A DNA stretch of 64,000 nucleotides from 70-18 sp041691815 (GTDB taxonomy: Bacteria > Pseudomonadota > Alphaproteobacteria > Acetobacterales > Acetobacteraceae): positions 1 through 64,000 of the forward strand of contig JBEPTZ010000001.1 of assembly GCA_041691815.1 (NCBI GenBank). The letters are read 5' to 3'. This document shows positions 17,073 through 25,375 of this stretch, one piece after another. The translations under genes and the position numbers were made by a program. The notes beneath the pieces were generated by a model. The model was not told where the DNA came from and searched no databases. It saw nothing but the letters and a program-made list of their open reading frames with translations. Each line of letters begins with the position of its first letter. Within the stretch, counting starts at the first letter, position 1.

Positions 17073-17857
17073 TCCAGCCGGCACCATACCAGCCGAGTGC
17101 GGCGCGGCTGGCGACGATCCGGCTGGCGGCGATCGCCAGCGTGCTGATCGGCTGGCTGGTGCTGGCCTGGGTGTTCTACTCGCCACGGCTGGAGCTGTTT
17201 CCGCCGCCGTGGCGGGTGGCGGTGCGCTTCGTGCAACTGGCGCGTACCGAATTGCTCGCCGACGTGTGGGCCAGCCTGCAGGAGGCCGCCGGCGGCTGGG
17301 CGCTCGGTTCGCTGCTTGGCGTTGCGCTTGGCCTGCTGATCGGCCGGGTGCGGGTGGCCGGGTTGCTGCTGCGCCCGGTGGTGGATTTCCTGCGCTTCAT
17401 CTCGCCGCTGGCCTGGGTGCCGCTGGCGATCCTGTGGTTCGGCATCGGCTATTGGAGCAAGGCCGGGATCATCGTGCTGATCAGCCTGTTCACCGTGGTG
17501 GTGAACACCGTGCAGGGCACCGCGGCGATGGACGCCGATACCGCCAAGGCCAGCCGCTCGCTGCGGCTGACCGCGCTGCAGCGGATGCAGGTGGGGCTGA
17601 TGACGGCGATGCCGGATATCCTGGTGGGGTTGCGCTATGCCCTCGGCGCTGCCTGGGGCGGGGTGGTGCTGTCCGAACTGGTGGCCGGCGATGTCGGGCT
17701 CGGGGCGCTGGAGGGCTATGGCGGCCAGTCGTTCGATGTGGCGCAGATCATGGTCGGCATGGGGCTGCTGGCTGGCATGGGCTACGCCGCCAACTGGGGC
17801 TTCGTGCGCGCCCAGCGGCGGCTGTTCCCGTGGATTGTCGCCAACCGGGCGCGGTGA
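17069..17857 (+). CDS. ABC transporter permease (SsuC type), first copy
   Basis: A 262-residue inner-membrane permease with six predicted helices, starting at a GTG that overlaps the preceding stop. The coupling loop reads ASRSLRLTALQRMQVGLMTA, with the EAA-loop segment RYALGAAWGGVVLSELVAGD following. It pairs with the second permease downstream as a heterodimer, since two distinct copies are encoded. Its last 18 bases belong to a 24-bp tandem duplication shared with the start of the next gene. Confidence 0.9.
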   Translation: MIQPAPYQPSAARLATIRLAAIASVLIGWLVLAWVFYSPRLELFPPPWRVAVRFVQLARTELLADVWASLQEAAGGWALGSLLGVALGLLIGRVRVAGLLLRPVVDFLRFISPLAWVPLAILWFGIGYWSKAGIIVLISLFTVVVNTVQGTAAMDADTAKASRSLRLTALQRMQVGLMTAMPDILVGLRYALGAAWGGVVLSELVAGDVGLGALEGYGGQSFDVAQIMVGMGLLAGMGYAANWGFVRAQRRLFPWIVANRAR

Positions 17858-17887
17858 GATGAAGCCAACCGGGCGCGGTGCGATGAA
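17840..17887 (+). repeat. 24-bp tandem duplication across a permease gene junction
   Basis: 17840-17863 and 17864-17887 are identical except for one base (GCCAACCGGGCGCGGTG then A or C then GATGAA). Each copy carries an ATGAA, so the second permease has two in-frame starts, 17859 and 17883. The unit is 8 codons, so neither frame is damaged. Confidence 0.95.
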
Positions 17888-18671
17888 CCTGACGTTTTCC
17901 CGCCTGCTGCCCTCACCCGGCGGCGCCGGCAGCGCGGTGCTGGGATTCCTGATCCTGCTGGCGGTGTGGGCGGCGACCCATACGCTGTTCCACGTTCGTC
18001 CGGTGATCCTGCCCAGTCCGCTGGCGGTCTGGCAGGCGCTGGGCGAGATGGCGGCCTCCGGCTCGCTCGGCCTGGACGTCGGGACCAGCCTCGTCGAACT
18101 GTTCTGGGGCTTCCTGGTCGGCGCCACGCTGGGGCTGCTGTCGGGCGCGGCACTGGCCCGCTCGCAGGCGATGCGGGCGTTCCTGGACCCGCTGGTGGAG
18201 ACCTTCCGCTTCATCGTGCCGTTCTCGCTGGTGCCGCTGGTGGTGGTGTGGTTCGGCGTCTCGATCGCCGGCAAGATCTTCGTTGTCGGCTATGCCTGCT
18301 ATTTCGTCGTCGCCATCAACACCGCCGCCGCCATCCAGGGGGTGGACCCGCTGGTGCTGAAGGCGGCGGCGATGCTTGGGCTCTCGGGCCGCCGGATGTT
18401 GTTTCAGGTGATCCTGCCGGCCGCCCTGCCGCGCATCCTGACCGCGCTGCAACTGGCGCTGGCCTATGCCTGGGTGGCGGTGATCGCCGCCGAATATGTC
18501 GGCGCCTCGGCCGGCCTCGGCTACCTGATCACCAACGCCCAGTCCGGCCTGGAGACCGCCAAGGTGATGGCCGGCATGGTGGTGATCGGCGGACTCGGAC
18601 TCGGCTTCAGCCAGATGGTGGTGCTGATCCGCCGGCTGACGGTGCCCTATGCGCCGAATGCCGGGTGGTAG
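17859..18671 (+). CDS. ABC transporter permease (SsuC type), second copy
   Basis: A 270-residue permease with six helices, including FRFIVPFSLVPLVVVWFGVS and the cytoplasmic coupling loop KAAAMLGLSGRRMLFQVILP followed by AALPRILTALQLALAYAWVA. The start is either 17859 or the duplicated ATG at 17883; the first 8 codons are a copy of the previous gene's tail, so 17883 may be ancestral. It is the final gene of the GntR-adjacent transport operon and is followed by a strong hairpin terminator. Confidence 0.9.
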   Translation: MKPTGRGAMNLTFSRLLPSPGGAGSAVLGFLILLAVWAATHTLFHVRPVILPSPLAVWQALGEMAASGSLGLDVGTSLVELFWGFLVGATLGLLSGAALARSQAMRAFLDPLVETFRFIVPFSLVPLVVVWFGVSIAGKIFVVGYACYFVVAINTAAAIQGVDPLVLKAAAMLGLSGRRMLFQVILPAALPRILTALQLALAYAWVAVIAAEYVGASAGLGYLITNAQSGLETAKVMAGMVVIGGLGLGFSQMVVLIRRLTVPYAPNAGW

Positions 18672-18773
18672 GACTGACCTTGCGGCAGCGGCGGGCACCA
18701 GATCTGGCGCTCCCGGCGCTGCCAGCGTTCCGGGGTATCGGCGCGTCACACCAACCCGGCGCGCGGTACCAAC

Positions 18774-18808
18774 CCGCCGAAAGGCTGGAAGATTCAGCCT
18801 TTCGGCGG
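18774..18808. terminator. Bidirectional hairpin terminator
   Basis: CCGCCGAAAGGCTG at 18774-18787 and its perfect reverse complement at 18795-18808 form a 14-bp stem with a 7-base loop. It lies exactly between two convergent units, the permease ending at 18671 and the cytochrome ending at 18816, so it can serve both. Confidence 0.75.
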
Positions 18809-18815
18809 ATCAGTA

Positions 18816-20561
18816 TCACAAGGTCTTGAGATACTCGATCAGCGCCCAGCGATCGGAGTCCGGCAGCGTGGTGCCGTATTCGTGGCCCTGATTGCCGTTC
18901 CCGGTTGCGGGATCGACCACGAAGGTCGCACGGCCTGGGGCGGCGGCGGTGTCCAGCCCGACATGCACGGGGTCGAAATCGCGATGCCCGACGGCGAAGC
19001 GGGTCAGGCGTTCGCGGGCCGGCTTCAGCAGTTCCCATAGATTGGCCACCGAGCCGTTATGCAGGTAGGGGCCGGCCGCCCAGATGCCGGTCAGTACCCG
19101 GGCTTCATAGGCGGCGCCGGTTTCGCCATCGGCGGCCTTGTAGGCGTTGCGGGTGGCGTCCGCCACCGCGTCCGCCGGCGTGCCGCCGCCGCCGCCCAGC
19201 AGCGCCACGCGGTTCTCGATCAGGTCGCGGGCGATGGCGCGGCGGGTGCCGTCGTCGTGGCGCAGCACGGCGCGGAGCAGGCTGCCGACCACCGCGTTGG
19301 CCAGGATGGCGACCTTGAGATCGGGATCGGCGAGGCGGTCGCCGAACACCGGCGGCTGGCGGGTTCCGGTCAGCACGCCGGGTGAGCCGATGCGGTGCGA
19401 GTTCTTGAAGGCCAGTTGGTCGGTGCCGACATCCTGCACCACGGTGTTCCAGGCGTTGCTGACCTGGCGCGATGCGGTGAGGCCGTGGCAGCCGGCACAG
19501 GCGGACTGGAACAGCACCGCACCGCGCGCGACCTTAACCGGGTCCAGCGGCAAAGCGTCGGCCGGCCAGGGCGGCGGGCGCAGGGCGACCAGCTTTTCCT
19601 CAAGCGCCTGCAGGCCGGACAGCCGGGCCGAATTGCGGTAGGCCACCAGATGCGCCGGCAGCACCTCCGGGGTGAAGCGGCCGAACACCCCGAACACCTC
19701 GCCGGTGTTGCGCGCCATGGCGCGCAGATAGGTGCCGTTCGGCGCCGCGCCGGTCCATTGCGTGCGATCCTGGCGCGGCGCGTCCCAGATGAACGGATAG
19801 CGCACCGGCGCGTCGGCCTTGGCCAGGTTGGCCGGGAGGCCGAGATCAAGCCCGGTGACCCGGTTGAAGATCATCCCGAACGCATCGAGCCGACCAGGGC
19901 CCCAGGGGTGCTCGGGCAGGCTCGCGGCCATGAAGCTGGTGTACTGGGCGGTCCAGGCGGCAAGGTCTCGCCGCAGGTCGGCGACGGCGCTCGGCGTGGC
20001 GGTGGGGCCGAGCACCCGGGCGGCGAATGGCGGGAAGCGCCCCGGTTCGTCCAGCGTGGCCCGCGCGGCGGCGCCGAGATCGGTCAGGAAGGCCTGGAAA
20101 TCGGCGTCGGCCCGGCCGCCGTCGATGCGCCAGCTGTGCGAACCATAGCGCAACTGGCCGGTATGGCAGGCGGCACAGGTGATGCCGAGTTGCGGCTCGG
20201 CGGCGGTGCCGTCCGGCACGAAGCCGACCGGCAGGGGCACCGCGCCCCCAGGCGGCACCGGGTTCGGCAGGTAGCCGTAGCGCTGCAACTGATCGGCGGC
20301 GAACGCCTCATCGCGGTCGGTGCGGCGCAGTGCCTGGAACCACGGCAGCGGCATCACCCACGAGCCCTGGGCAGTGGTGGTGAACACCGCCCGGTCGGCG
20401 GCGGACCAGCCCTGGTTCAGGTATATGGCGGTATCGGCGGTGGCGCGGGTGGCGGATGCGACGGGGGTGTCGGCTTGCGGCATGACCGTGCAGGCGGCGA
20501 TGGCGGCCAGCATGGCGCCGAGGCAAAGCCGCTTGTGGGGCAACCAGTTGTTCAGACGCAT
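18816..20561 (-). CDS. RoxA-like diheme cytochrome c (lipoprotein), copy 1
   Basis: A 581-residue exported protein. The N-terminus has a signal with lipobox-like AAIAACTVMP. Two CxxCH heme sites are present, CAACH at 129-133 and CAGCH at 355-359, spaced as in the diheme RoxA/RoxB rubber-oxygenase and cytochrome c peroxidase-related family. Other family-like blocks are QGSWVMPLPWFQALRRTD near the N-terminus and GPYLHNGSVANLWELLKPA near the end. RoxA-type proteins cleave polyisoprene with O2, while relatives are peroxidases; which applies here is unknown. Last gene of a minus-strand operon with the P450 (55 bases upstream). Confidence 0.85.
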   Translation of the reverse strand: MRLNNWLPHKRLCLGAMLAAIAACTVMPQADTPVASATRATADTAIYLNQGWSAADRAVFTTTAQGSWVMPLPWFQALRRTDRDEAFAADQLQRYGYLPNPVPPGGAVPLPVGFVPDGTAAEPQLGITCAACHTGQLRYGSHSWRIDGGRADADFQAFLTDLGAAARATLDEPGRFPPFAARVLGPTATPSAVADLRRDLAAWTAQYTSFMAASLPEHPWGPGRLDAFGMIFNRVTGLDLGLPANLAKADAPVRYPFIWDAPRQDRTQWTGAAPNGTYLRAMARNTGEVFGVFGRFTPEVLPAHLVAYRNSARLSGLQALEEKLVALRPPPWPADALPLDPVKVARGAVLFQSACAGCHGLTASRQVSNAWNTVVQDVGTDQLAFKNSHRIGSPGVLTGTRQPPVFGDRLADPDLKVAILANAVVGSLLRAVLRHDDGTRRAIARDLIENRVALLGGGGGTPADAVADATRNAYKAADGETGAAYEARVLTGIWAAGPYLHNGSVANLWELLKPARERLTRFAVGHRDFDPVHVGLDTAAAPGRATFVVDPATGNGNQGHEYGTTLPDSDRWALIEYLKTL

Positions 20562-20616
20562 GTCTCACCTCGGGTTTCGCTACCACCGGGATGAGGCGTG
20601 ACGACGCCTGACCGGT

Positions 20617-21855
20617 TCAGTGCCAGTTCCATTGCCATGCCTCGGGGATCGGGCCGTCCTGGCGATCGACCATGCCCACCGTCAGATTGCCCAGCCGCAG
20701 CGCCTGGCGGACGATCTCCGGCACCATCGCCGCGCCGATCGCCCGGCCGAGGCATTCGTGCAGGCCGAAGCCGAAGTGGAACTGGTTTTGCTGGCCGCGC
20801 GTCGGGTCGAAATCATCGGGATTGGCCAGCGCCTGCGGATCGAACATCGCCGAGTGGGTGACCGCAAGCACCGTGGCGCCCTTGGCGATTTCGGTCTCCG
20901 ACCGCCCGCCGCGGCCGAGCACGGTATCGCGCTCGCAGGTGCGGAAGAAATACGGGAAGGCCGGGCGGAACCGCAATGCCTCGAACACGAAGCCGTCGAT
21001 GGCCTCGGCATCGTCGCTCATCGCGGCGGCGCGGGCGGCGGGCAGCAGGTCCGGGCGCTGCAGCAGGAATTCGAGCACGTTGATCACCGCGTGGGAGGTG
21101 GTTTCGACGGCGCCGATCAGCAGGCCGCCGACATTCAGCACGACGCGCGGCAGGTCGAAGTGGACCGCCTTCGATGCCGACAGCATGAGCAGGCGGGAGA
21201 CCGGATCGTCGCCGCCCAGCCCGAGCTTCAATTGCCCCTCGCGCAGCGCCACCAGGCCGAGCAGGTAGGCGACCATGGCGATATTGCCGGCCTTGCGCTG
21301 GGCGACGATGTGGCCGGGGTCGGGCCAGGCATGGGCGTCGAACGGCTGGTTCCAGAACGCGTCGAGCTGGTTCCAGTACGACCACTGGCACAGCAGGGAC
21401 GCATCGCTGTGGGCGAAGCCGAAGCGGTCCTGCACCAGTGCCAGCGGCACCGCGCGCGACAGGCCGGCCACCGCATCGATGCTGCCGCCGGCCTGGGCCA
21501 GCAGGGCGGCGGCCTTGTCGGCGACGAAACTGCGCAGGGCGGGCACCTCGTCGCGGTCGAGGATGGCGCGCATGATCGATTTCTCGCGCCAATGCACCGC
21601 GGTGTCGTCTTCGGCCATCCAGTAGTCGCCCTGCTTCGGCTTGTAGAGGGCGACGCTGAAGATGTCGTGCTGGCGCAGCACCTGGGTGCAATCCGCGAAG
21701 CCGGCGACCAGGGTGAGGTCGGGCATCACCAGGATCGGGCAATCGCGGCGGAGTTCGGCGAAGAAGGGCAGGGGTTCGCCGAACAGCCAGCCGCGCACCA
21801 GTGGCCAGCGATCCGCCGCCGGCGTGGCCTCGAAGCGTTGCAGGTAGCTGCTCAT
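20617..21855 (-). CDS. Cytochrome P450
   Basis: A 412-residue soluble class I-type P450. The heme-thiolate loop FGFGLHECLG places the ligand at Cys368; the K-helix motif is VFEALRFRP (ExxR); the I-helix has GAVETTSHAVINVLEF with the acid-Thr pair for oxygen activation. No membrane anchor, as usual in bacteria. No ferredoxin or ferredoxin reductase gene is nearby, so redox partners must be encoded elsewhere or electrons come from the adjacent cytochrome. It is flanked by the membrane protein 28 bases upstream and the RoxA-like gene downstream. Confidence 0.95.
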   Translation of the reverse strand: MSSYLQRFEATPAADRWPLVRGWLFGEPLPFFAELRRDCPILVMPDLTLVAGFADCTQVLRQHDIFSVALYKPKQGDYWMAEDDTAVHWREKSIMRAILDRDEVPALRSFVADKAAALLAQAGGSIDAVAGLSRAVPLALVQDRFGFAHSDASLLCQWSYWNQLDAFWNQPFDAHAWPDPGHIVAQRKAGNIAMVAYLLGLVALREGQLKLGLGGDDPVSRLLMLSASKAVHFDLPRVVLNVGGLLIGAVETTSHAVINVLEFLLQRPDLLPAARAAAMSDDAEAIDGFVFEALRFRPAFPYFFRTCERDTVLGRGGRSETEIAKGATVLAVTHSAMFDPQALANPDDFDPTRGQQNQFHFGFGLHECLGRAIGAAMVPEIVRQALRLGNLTVGMVDRQDGPIPEAWQWNWH

Positions 21856-21883
21856 GACGACCTCTGGTTCGGGTGCGGCGGCA

Positions 21884-23299
21884 TCAGGTTGTGCCGGAGG
21901 GTTTTGCCGTGGGCGGCGTTGGCGCGGATTTGTCCAGCCAGTCGGTCGCCATCCTGATCAGCGTTTCGATGGCCTTGAACACGCCTTCGACCGAGAAGCC
22001 GATGAAGAAGGCGATGGCCGCCAATGACAGCGTGATGCCGCCCAGCGTGACACTGCTGTCGGCGGTCCAGATCACCCCGCTGAGGCCGCCCAGCAGGGCT
22101 GCCAGCGCCACCCGGGTGAGCGCGTGGCCGCCGTCATGCGCCTGCAATGTCGAGTCGGTTACCTTACGGTCGAAACGGCGCAGCACGTAGGTGCAGCCGC
22201 CGAGGCAGCCCAGCAGCAATGGCAGGATGAAGCCGGCCACCACGCCGGTGGTCATCGCCACCCAGGTTTCGTGCGATCGCCAGGTCATGATGTCGATTTC
22301 CGGTGGCAACGGCGTGGTCGGCATGCCGCAGGCGCCAGACGTGTCGGGCGCCGACCACAGTGCTGTGATCGGCGAAAACAGCTGCTCGACCAGGTAGGGG
22401 GTGAACATCTTGTGGCTAAGGCAGTTCCAGTCGGCGAGGCCGGTGTAGATCATCGCCAGGCGAACCCGGTTGTCGTCGTAGCGCTGGCATACCGCCAGCG
22501 CCTTCTGGGTGATCGGCACTCGCCAGGAGATCAGCCGGCGCCCCGGTGCCTGCGGATCGAGCGCGGTGGCGCGGACGTCGCCAGTGATGATCGCCTTGCC
22601 GGCCTCGATGCTGGGCGGTTTGCTGCAGACCTGGATGCCGTCGTCACCGGCGGTCGCAGTGCCGTCGGCCGCCCACTGGGCCGGCGGCGGCGCCACCACG
22701 GCGGCCGGCTTGTCGTCTTGCGGGCGGCCGGCCTGGGGTTGGGTGATTTCGAGGTGCCGGGTTTCGGTTTCGCCGAGCGGCAGGGCGGCGATATCGCGGC
22801 GGATGTCCTGCTCCTGCTGGCGCAGGGTGTTCAACTGCTGCAGCAGGCGGCGGCCATTATCCATATGGGCCAGCAGGCCGATCGACAGCGGCAGTAGCAG
22901 CATGGCGATGCCGGTGACGATGCGAATGGACAAGCGCAGGTTGCAGACTTCCTTGGCGACGCTCGGCGGCGGTTCGTTGTCCTCGATGGCGTATTTGAGA
23001 TAGGCCGAGGTCAGGCGGATGCTGCGCACATTCGCCGGCGCCGCGCGGTGGCTGAGTTCGTCGACGCAGCGCAGCAGATCGGCCAGCCGGCCGCTCTCCG
23101 GCAGGATGCTTTCCGGCGGCGCGAACAGGACATCGTAGCTGATGGTGGGAGCCGGCGTCGTTGGCAGCGTGCGGTCGACCCGGCGGGCAACGAAGCGCAG
23201 CAGCAGGCGGCCATCGGATTGGAGGTGGCTGATGTATTCCGAGTCAAGGGCGACATCGACTGGTGATGACGGATGCCCGCTGTGGGTCGTTTCTGCCAT
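21884..23299 (-). CDS. Hypothetical membrane protein of the oxidation cluster
   Basis: A 471-residue protein starting at ATG 23299 (MAETTHSGHP); a longer frame upstream lacks a good start. Predicted membrane helices lie near LSIRIVTGIAMLLLPLSIGL, TTGVVAGFILPLLLGCLGG, and two near the C-terminus (ALAALLGGLSGVIWTA, LAAIAFFIGFSVEGVF). A coiled-coil segment, LLQQLNTLRQQEQDIRRDIA, precedes a Pro-rich soluble domain between helices 1 and 2. No known domain is recognised. It heads the minus-strand operon with the P450 and RoxA-like cytochrome and is divergent from the 23637-26845 operon. Confidence 0.75.
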   Translation of the reverse strand: MAETTHSGHPSSPVDVALDSEYISHLQSDGRLLLRFVARRVDRTLPTTPAPTISYDVLFAPPESILPESGRLADLLRCVDELSHRAAPANVRSIRLTSAYLKYAIEDNEPPPSVAKEVCNLRLSIRIVTGIAMLLLPLSIGLLAHMDNGRRLLQQLNTLRQQEQDIRRDIAALPLGETETRHLEITQPQAGRPQDDKPAAVVAPPPAQWAADGTATAGDDGIQVCSKPPSIEAGKAIITGDVRATALDPQAPGRRLISWRVPITQKALAVCQRYDDNRVRLAMIYTGLADWNCLSHKMFTPYLVEQLFSPITALWSAPDTSGACGMPTTPLPPEIDIMTWRSHETWVAMTTGVVAGFILPLLLGCLGGCTYVLRRFDRKVTDSTLQAHDGGHALTRVALAALLGGLSGVIWTADSSVTLGGITLSLAAIAFFIGFSVEGVFKAIETLIRMATDWLDKSAPTPPTAKPSGTT

Positions 23300-23636
23300 G
23301 TTGCGGTTCCCGGTGTCCGATTGGATATGCCATATCATTTCCCGATGACACATGCACGAAATTGTAACCACGTTCCGACCCGGATGTGCTGGCAAGTGAA
23401 CAATATCGCCGGTTGAATTGCAGTCGCGTGAGTCACGCGGCCTTATCACGGAATTAACATCGTGAATCGTGATTTATACGGAACGGCGAGCCGGCAGTGG
23501 CGCCGCTTCCTGCCAGCGACGGCAGCACGCAGGGTCGACACAGCAAGGTGTACGTCGCATCGAGCAAGAAATGATTGCGGTGAGGCGGGTTGTTCAGGCA
23601 GTCTCCGGTGTCCCAGGTGCGAAGGAAGTTCCGCCA
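23300..23636. other. Divergent promoter region of the oxidation cluster
   Basis: About 340 bases between two divergently transcribed operons, clearly more AT-rich than the flanks. It contains the short palindrome ATATGCCATAT near 23325 and ATCGTGATTTATACG near 23467. No gene is supported; a longer form of the plus-strand small protein from an ATG at 23571 cannot be excluded. Confidence 0.5.
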
Positions 23637-24083
23637 ATGGCGCTCACCGTCAGCGACCTGCAGAAGATGGGCCAGCCCGAGCTCGATGCCCTGTTCGGCG
23701 CCAGCCCCCCCGGCCCGGTGCCCGATGGCACGACCGACGGCACCGCGATCATCGCCCCCGGCAGCGCCTTCACCGCCGATATCGCCCGGATGATCAACAT
23801 CTTTGCCTGGCAGGGCAAGGTGTTCGACGCCAAGGCCGGGCTGCTGCGCAACCGCATCCTGCCATTCGGCATCAACGCCATCATCGCGCGGGTGTACAAC
23901 GGCGAAAGCTGGTTCGATGGCAAGCCATGCATCGTGCTGGACTATTCCGAGACCTCGACGGTGGCGCAATGGATCCGCGACGAGATCCGCCTGGTGGCGC
24001 CCGGCCTGTATCTCGGCAAGGTGTATTGGAACCGGGCGCGGTTGATCGACTTCGCGCTGCAATTCCCGGCCCGAACCGGTTGA
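23637..24083 (+). CDS. Small conserved protein found with Dyp peroxidases
   Basis: A 148-residue protein starting MALTVSDLQKMGQPELDALF. The Pro/Gly segment SPPGPVPDGTTDGTAIIAPG is followed by MINIFAWQGKVFDAKAGLL and the conserved end DYSETSTVAQWIRDEIRLVA then GLYLGKVYWNRARLIDFAL. I recall similar proteins in proteobacteria, annotated only as hypothetical. The acidic/aromatic core (Trp, Tyr, Asp) suggests a lipocalin-like or ligand-binding fold, but that is a guess. First gene of the plus-strand operon with a membrane protein and a Dyp-type peroxidase. Confidence 0.75.
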   Translation: MALTVSDLQKMGQPELDALFGASPPGPVPDGTTDGTAIIAPGSAFTADIARMINIFAWQGKVFDAKAGLLRNRILPFGINAIIARVYNGESWFDGKPCIVLDYSETSTVAQWIRDEIRLVAPGLYLGKVYWNRARLIDFALQFPARTG

Positions 24084-24101
24084 CCCCAGGGGGGCGGCGG
24101 C

Positions 24102-25367
24102 ATGACCCCGCAAGCGCCGTTCATGGTCTGCGCCGCGATCGACCCCTCGCGGCGCGCGGCGCTGGAGGCGCTGCTGGACGGGATGACCCTCCGGCCGGGT
24201 GAAGCCGATCCGCAGAATGCGCTGCTGCCGTTTGGCCAGTTTCGGCAATTGCATTTCGCCCGGCTGGTGCTGCTGGAAGACCTCGCCGCCGCCTCCCCAC
24301 AGCCGCCGCCGATGCTGGCGCTGCTCGGTGATGTCGACGGCACGGAGGCGGATTTCCTGGCCGATCTGGCGGCGCGGGCGGGCGATGGCCTGCGCCAGTT
24401 GTTCAGCTTCTGCCCCGGCTTCGCCCCCGGCACCGACCCGCTGGCCTGGATGCGCGCCCACGCTGCACGGCCGGCGGCCAACTACGTCAATTGGGTGGGC
24501 CGCACGGTGCAGCAAGTGCATGAGGAGGCGGCACTGCACGCCGCGTTGCGCGCGCGGCCGCCGCCGGCCACACCCGCCCCACCGGCCCGCGCCTGGGCCG
24601 AACTGGTGACCTGGGTGCGCCGGGAAGCGGCGGCCGGGCGGCTGACGCTGACCCCACCGGCGCCGGACCCGCCGGGCTGGCGGCTTGGCGAGATCGCCCA
24701 TGCCGCCTGGATGGTTGTGCTGCTGCTGGCCGCCGCGCCGCTGCTGCTGCTGGGGCTGCTGCCCTATCTGTGGTGGCTGCGGCGGCTGGAGAGCACCGAC
24801 ACGCCGATCACTCCGCGCCCGGCATCGGCGCATACTGCCCGGCTCTCGGCGATCGAGGATTATGACGTCAGCAATCAGTTCAGCGCCTATGGCATGGTCA
24901 AGCCCGGGCGGTTTCGCCGCTGGACGCTGGTCTTCCTGCTCTGGGCGGCCGATGGCACCACGCGGCACATCTTTACCCGCGGGCGGCTGGCGCGGGTGCC
25001 GACCATCCATTTCGCCCGCTGGGTGTTCCTCGACAACCGGAGGCGGCTGTTCTTCGCCAGCAACTACGACGGCAGCCTGGATAGCTACATGGATGACTTC
25101 ATCAACAAGGTTGCCTTCGGGTTGAATATCGTGTTCTCGAACGGCGTCGGCTACCCGCGCACAAGCTGGCTGATCCTGGAGGGCGCCAAGGATGAGCAGG
25201 CGTTCAAGGACTATATCCGCAAGCGGCAACTGGTCACCGCGGTGTGGTACAAGGCTTATCCCGGCCTCACCACCTACGATCTGGCGCGCAACGCCGCACT
25301 CCGGGCAGCGATCGAAGGCCCCTCCCCCACCGACGCGCAGGCGCGCCGCTTGCTGCAGATGCTGTGA
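24102..25367 (+). CDS. Hypothetical protein with central membrane segment, Dyp-associated
   Basis: A 421-residue protein. The N-terminal domain (about 1-150) opens MVCAAIDPSRRAALEALLDG and contains FGQFRQLHFARLVLLEDL, which resembles the ferredoxin-like half of Dyp-peroxidase-fold proteins. A hydrophobic stretch follows at about 205-228 (AAWMVVLLLAAAPLLLLGLL). The C-terminal domain contains LSAIEDYDVSNQFSAYGMVK, IHFARWVFLDNRRRLFFAS and SLDSYMDDFINKVAFGLNIV. No catalytic motif is seen. It sits 18 bases after the small protein and 8 before the Dyp gene, so the three are probably translated together and may form a membrane-linked complex. Confidence 0.75.
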   Translation: MTPQAPFMVCAAIDPSRRAALEALLDGMTLRPGEADPQNALLPFGQFRQLHFARLVLLEDLAAASPQPPPMLALLGDVDGTEADFLADLAARAGDGLRQLFSFCPGFAPGTDPLAWMRAHAARPAANYVNWVGRTVQQVHEEAALHAALRARPPPATPAPPARAWAELVTWVRREAAAGRLTLTPPAPDPPGWRLGEIAHAAWMVVLLLAAAPLLLLGLLPYLWWLRRLESTDTPITPRPASAHTARLSAIEDYDVSNQFSAYGMVKPGRFRRWTLVFLLWAADGTTRHIFTRGRLARVPTIHFARWVFLDNRRRLFFASNYDGSLDSYMDDFINKVAFGLNIVFSNGVGYPRTSWLILEGAKDEQAFKDYIRKRQLVTAVWYKAYPGLTTYDLARNAALRAAIEGPSPTDAQARRLLQML

Positions 25368-25375
25368 GGCAGCCG

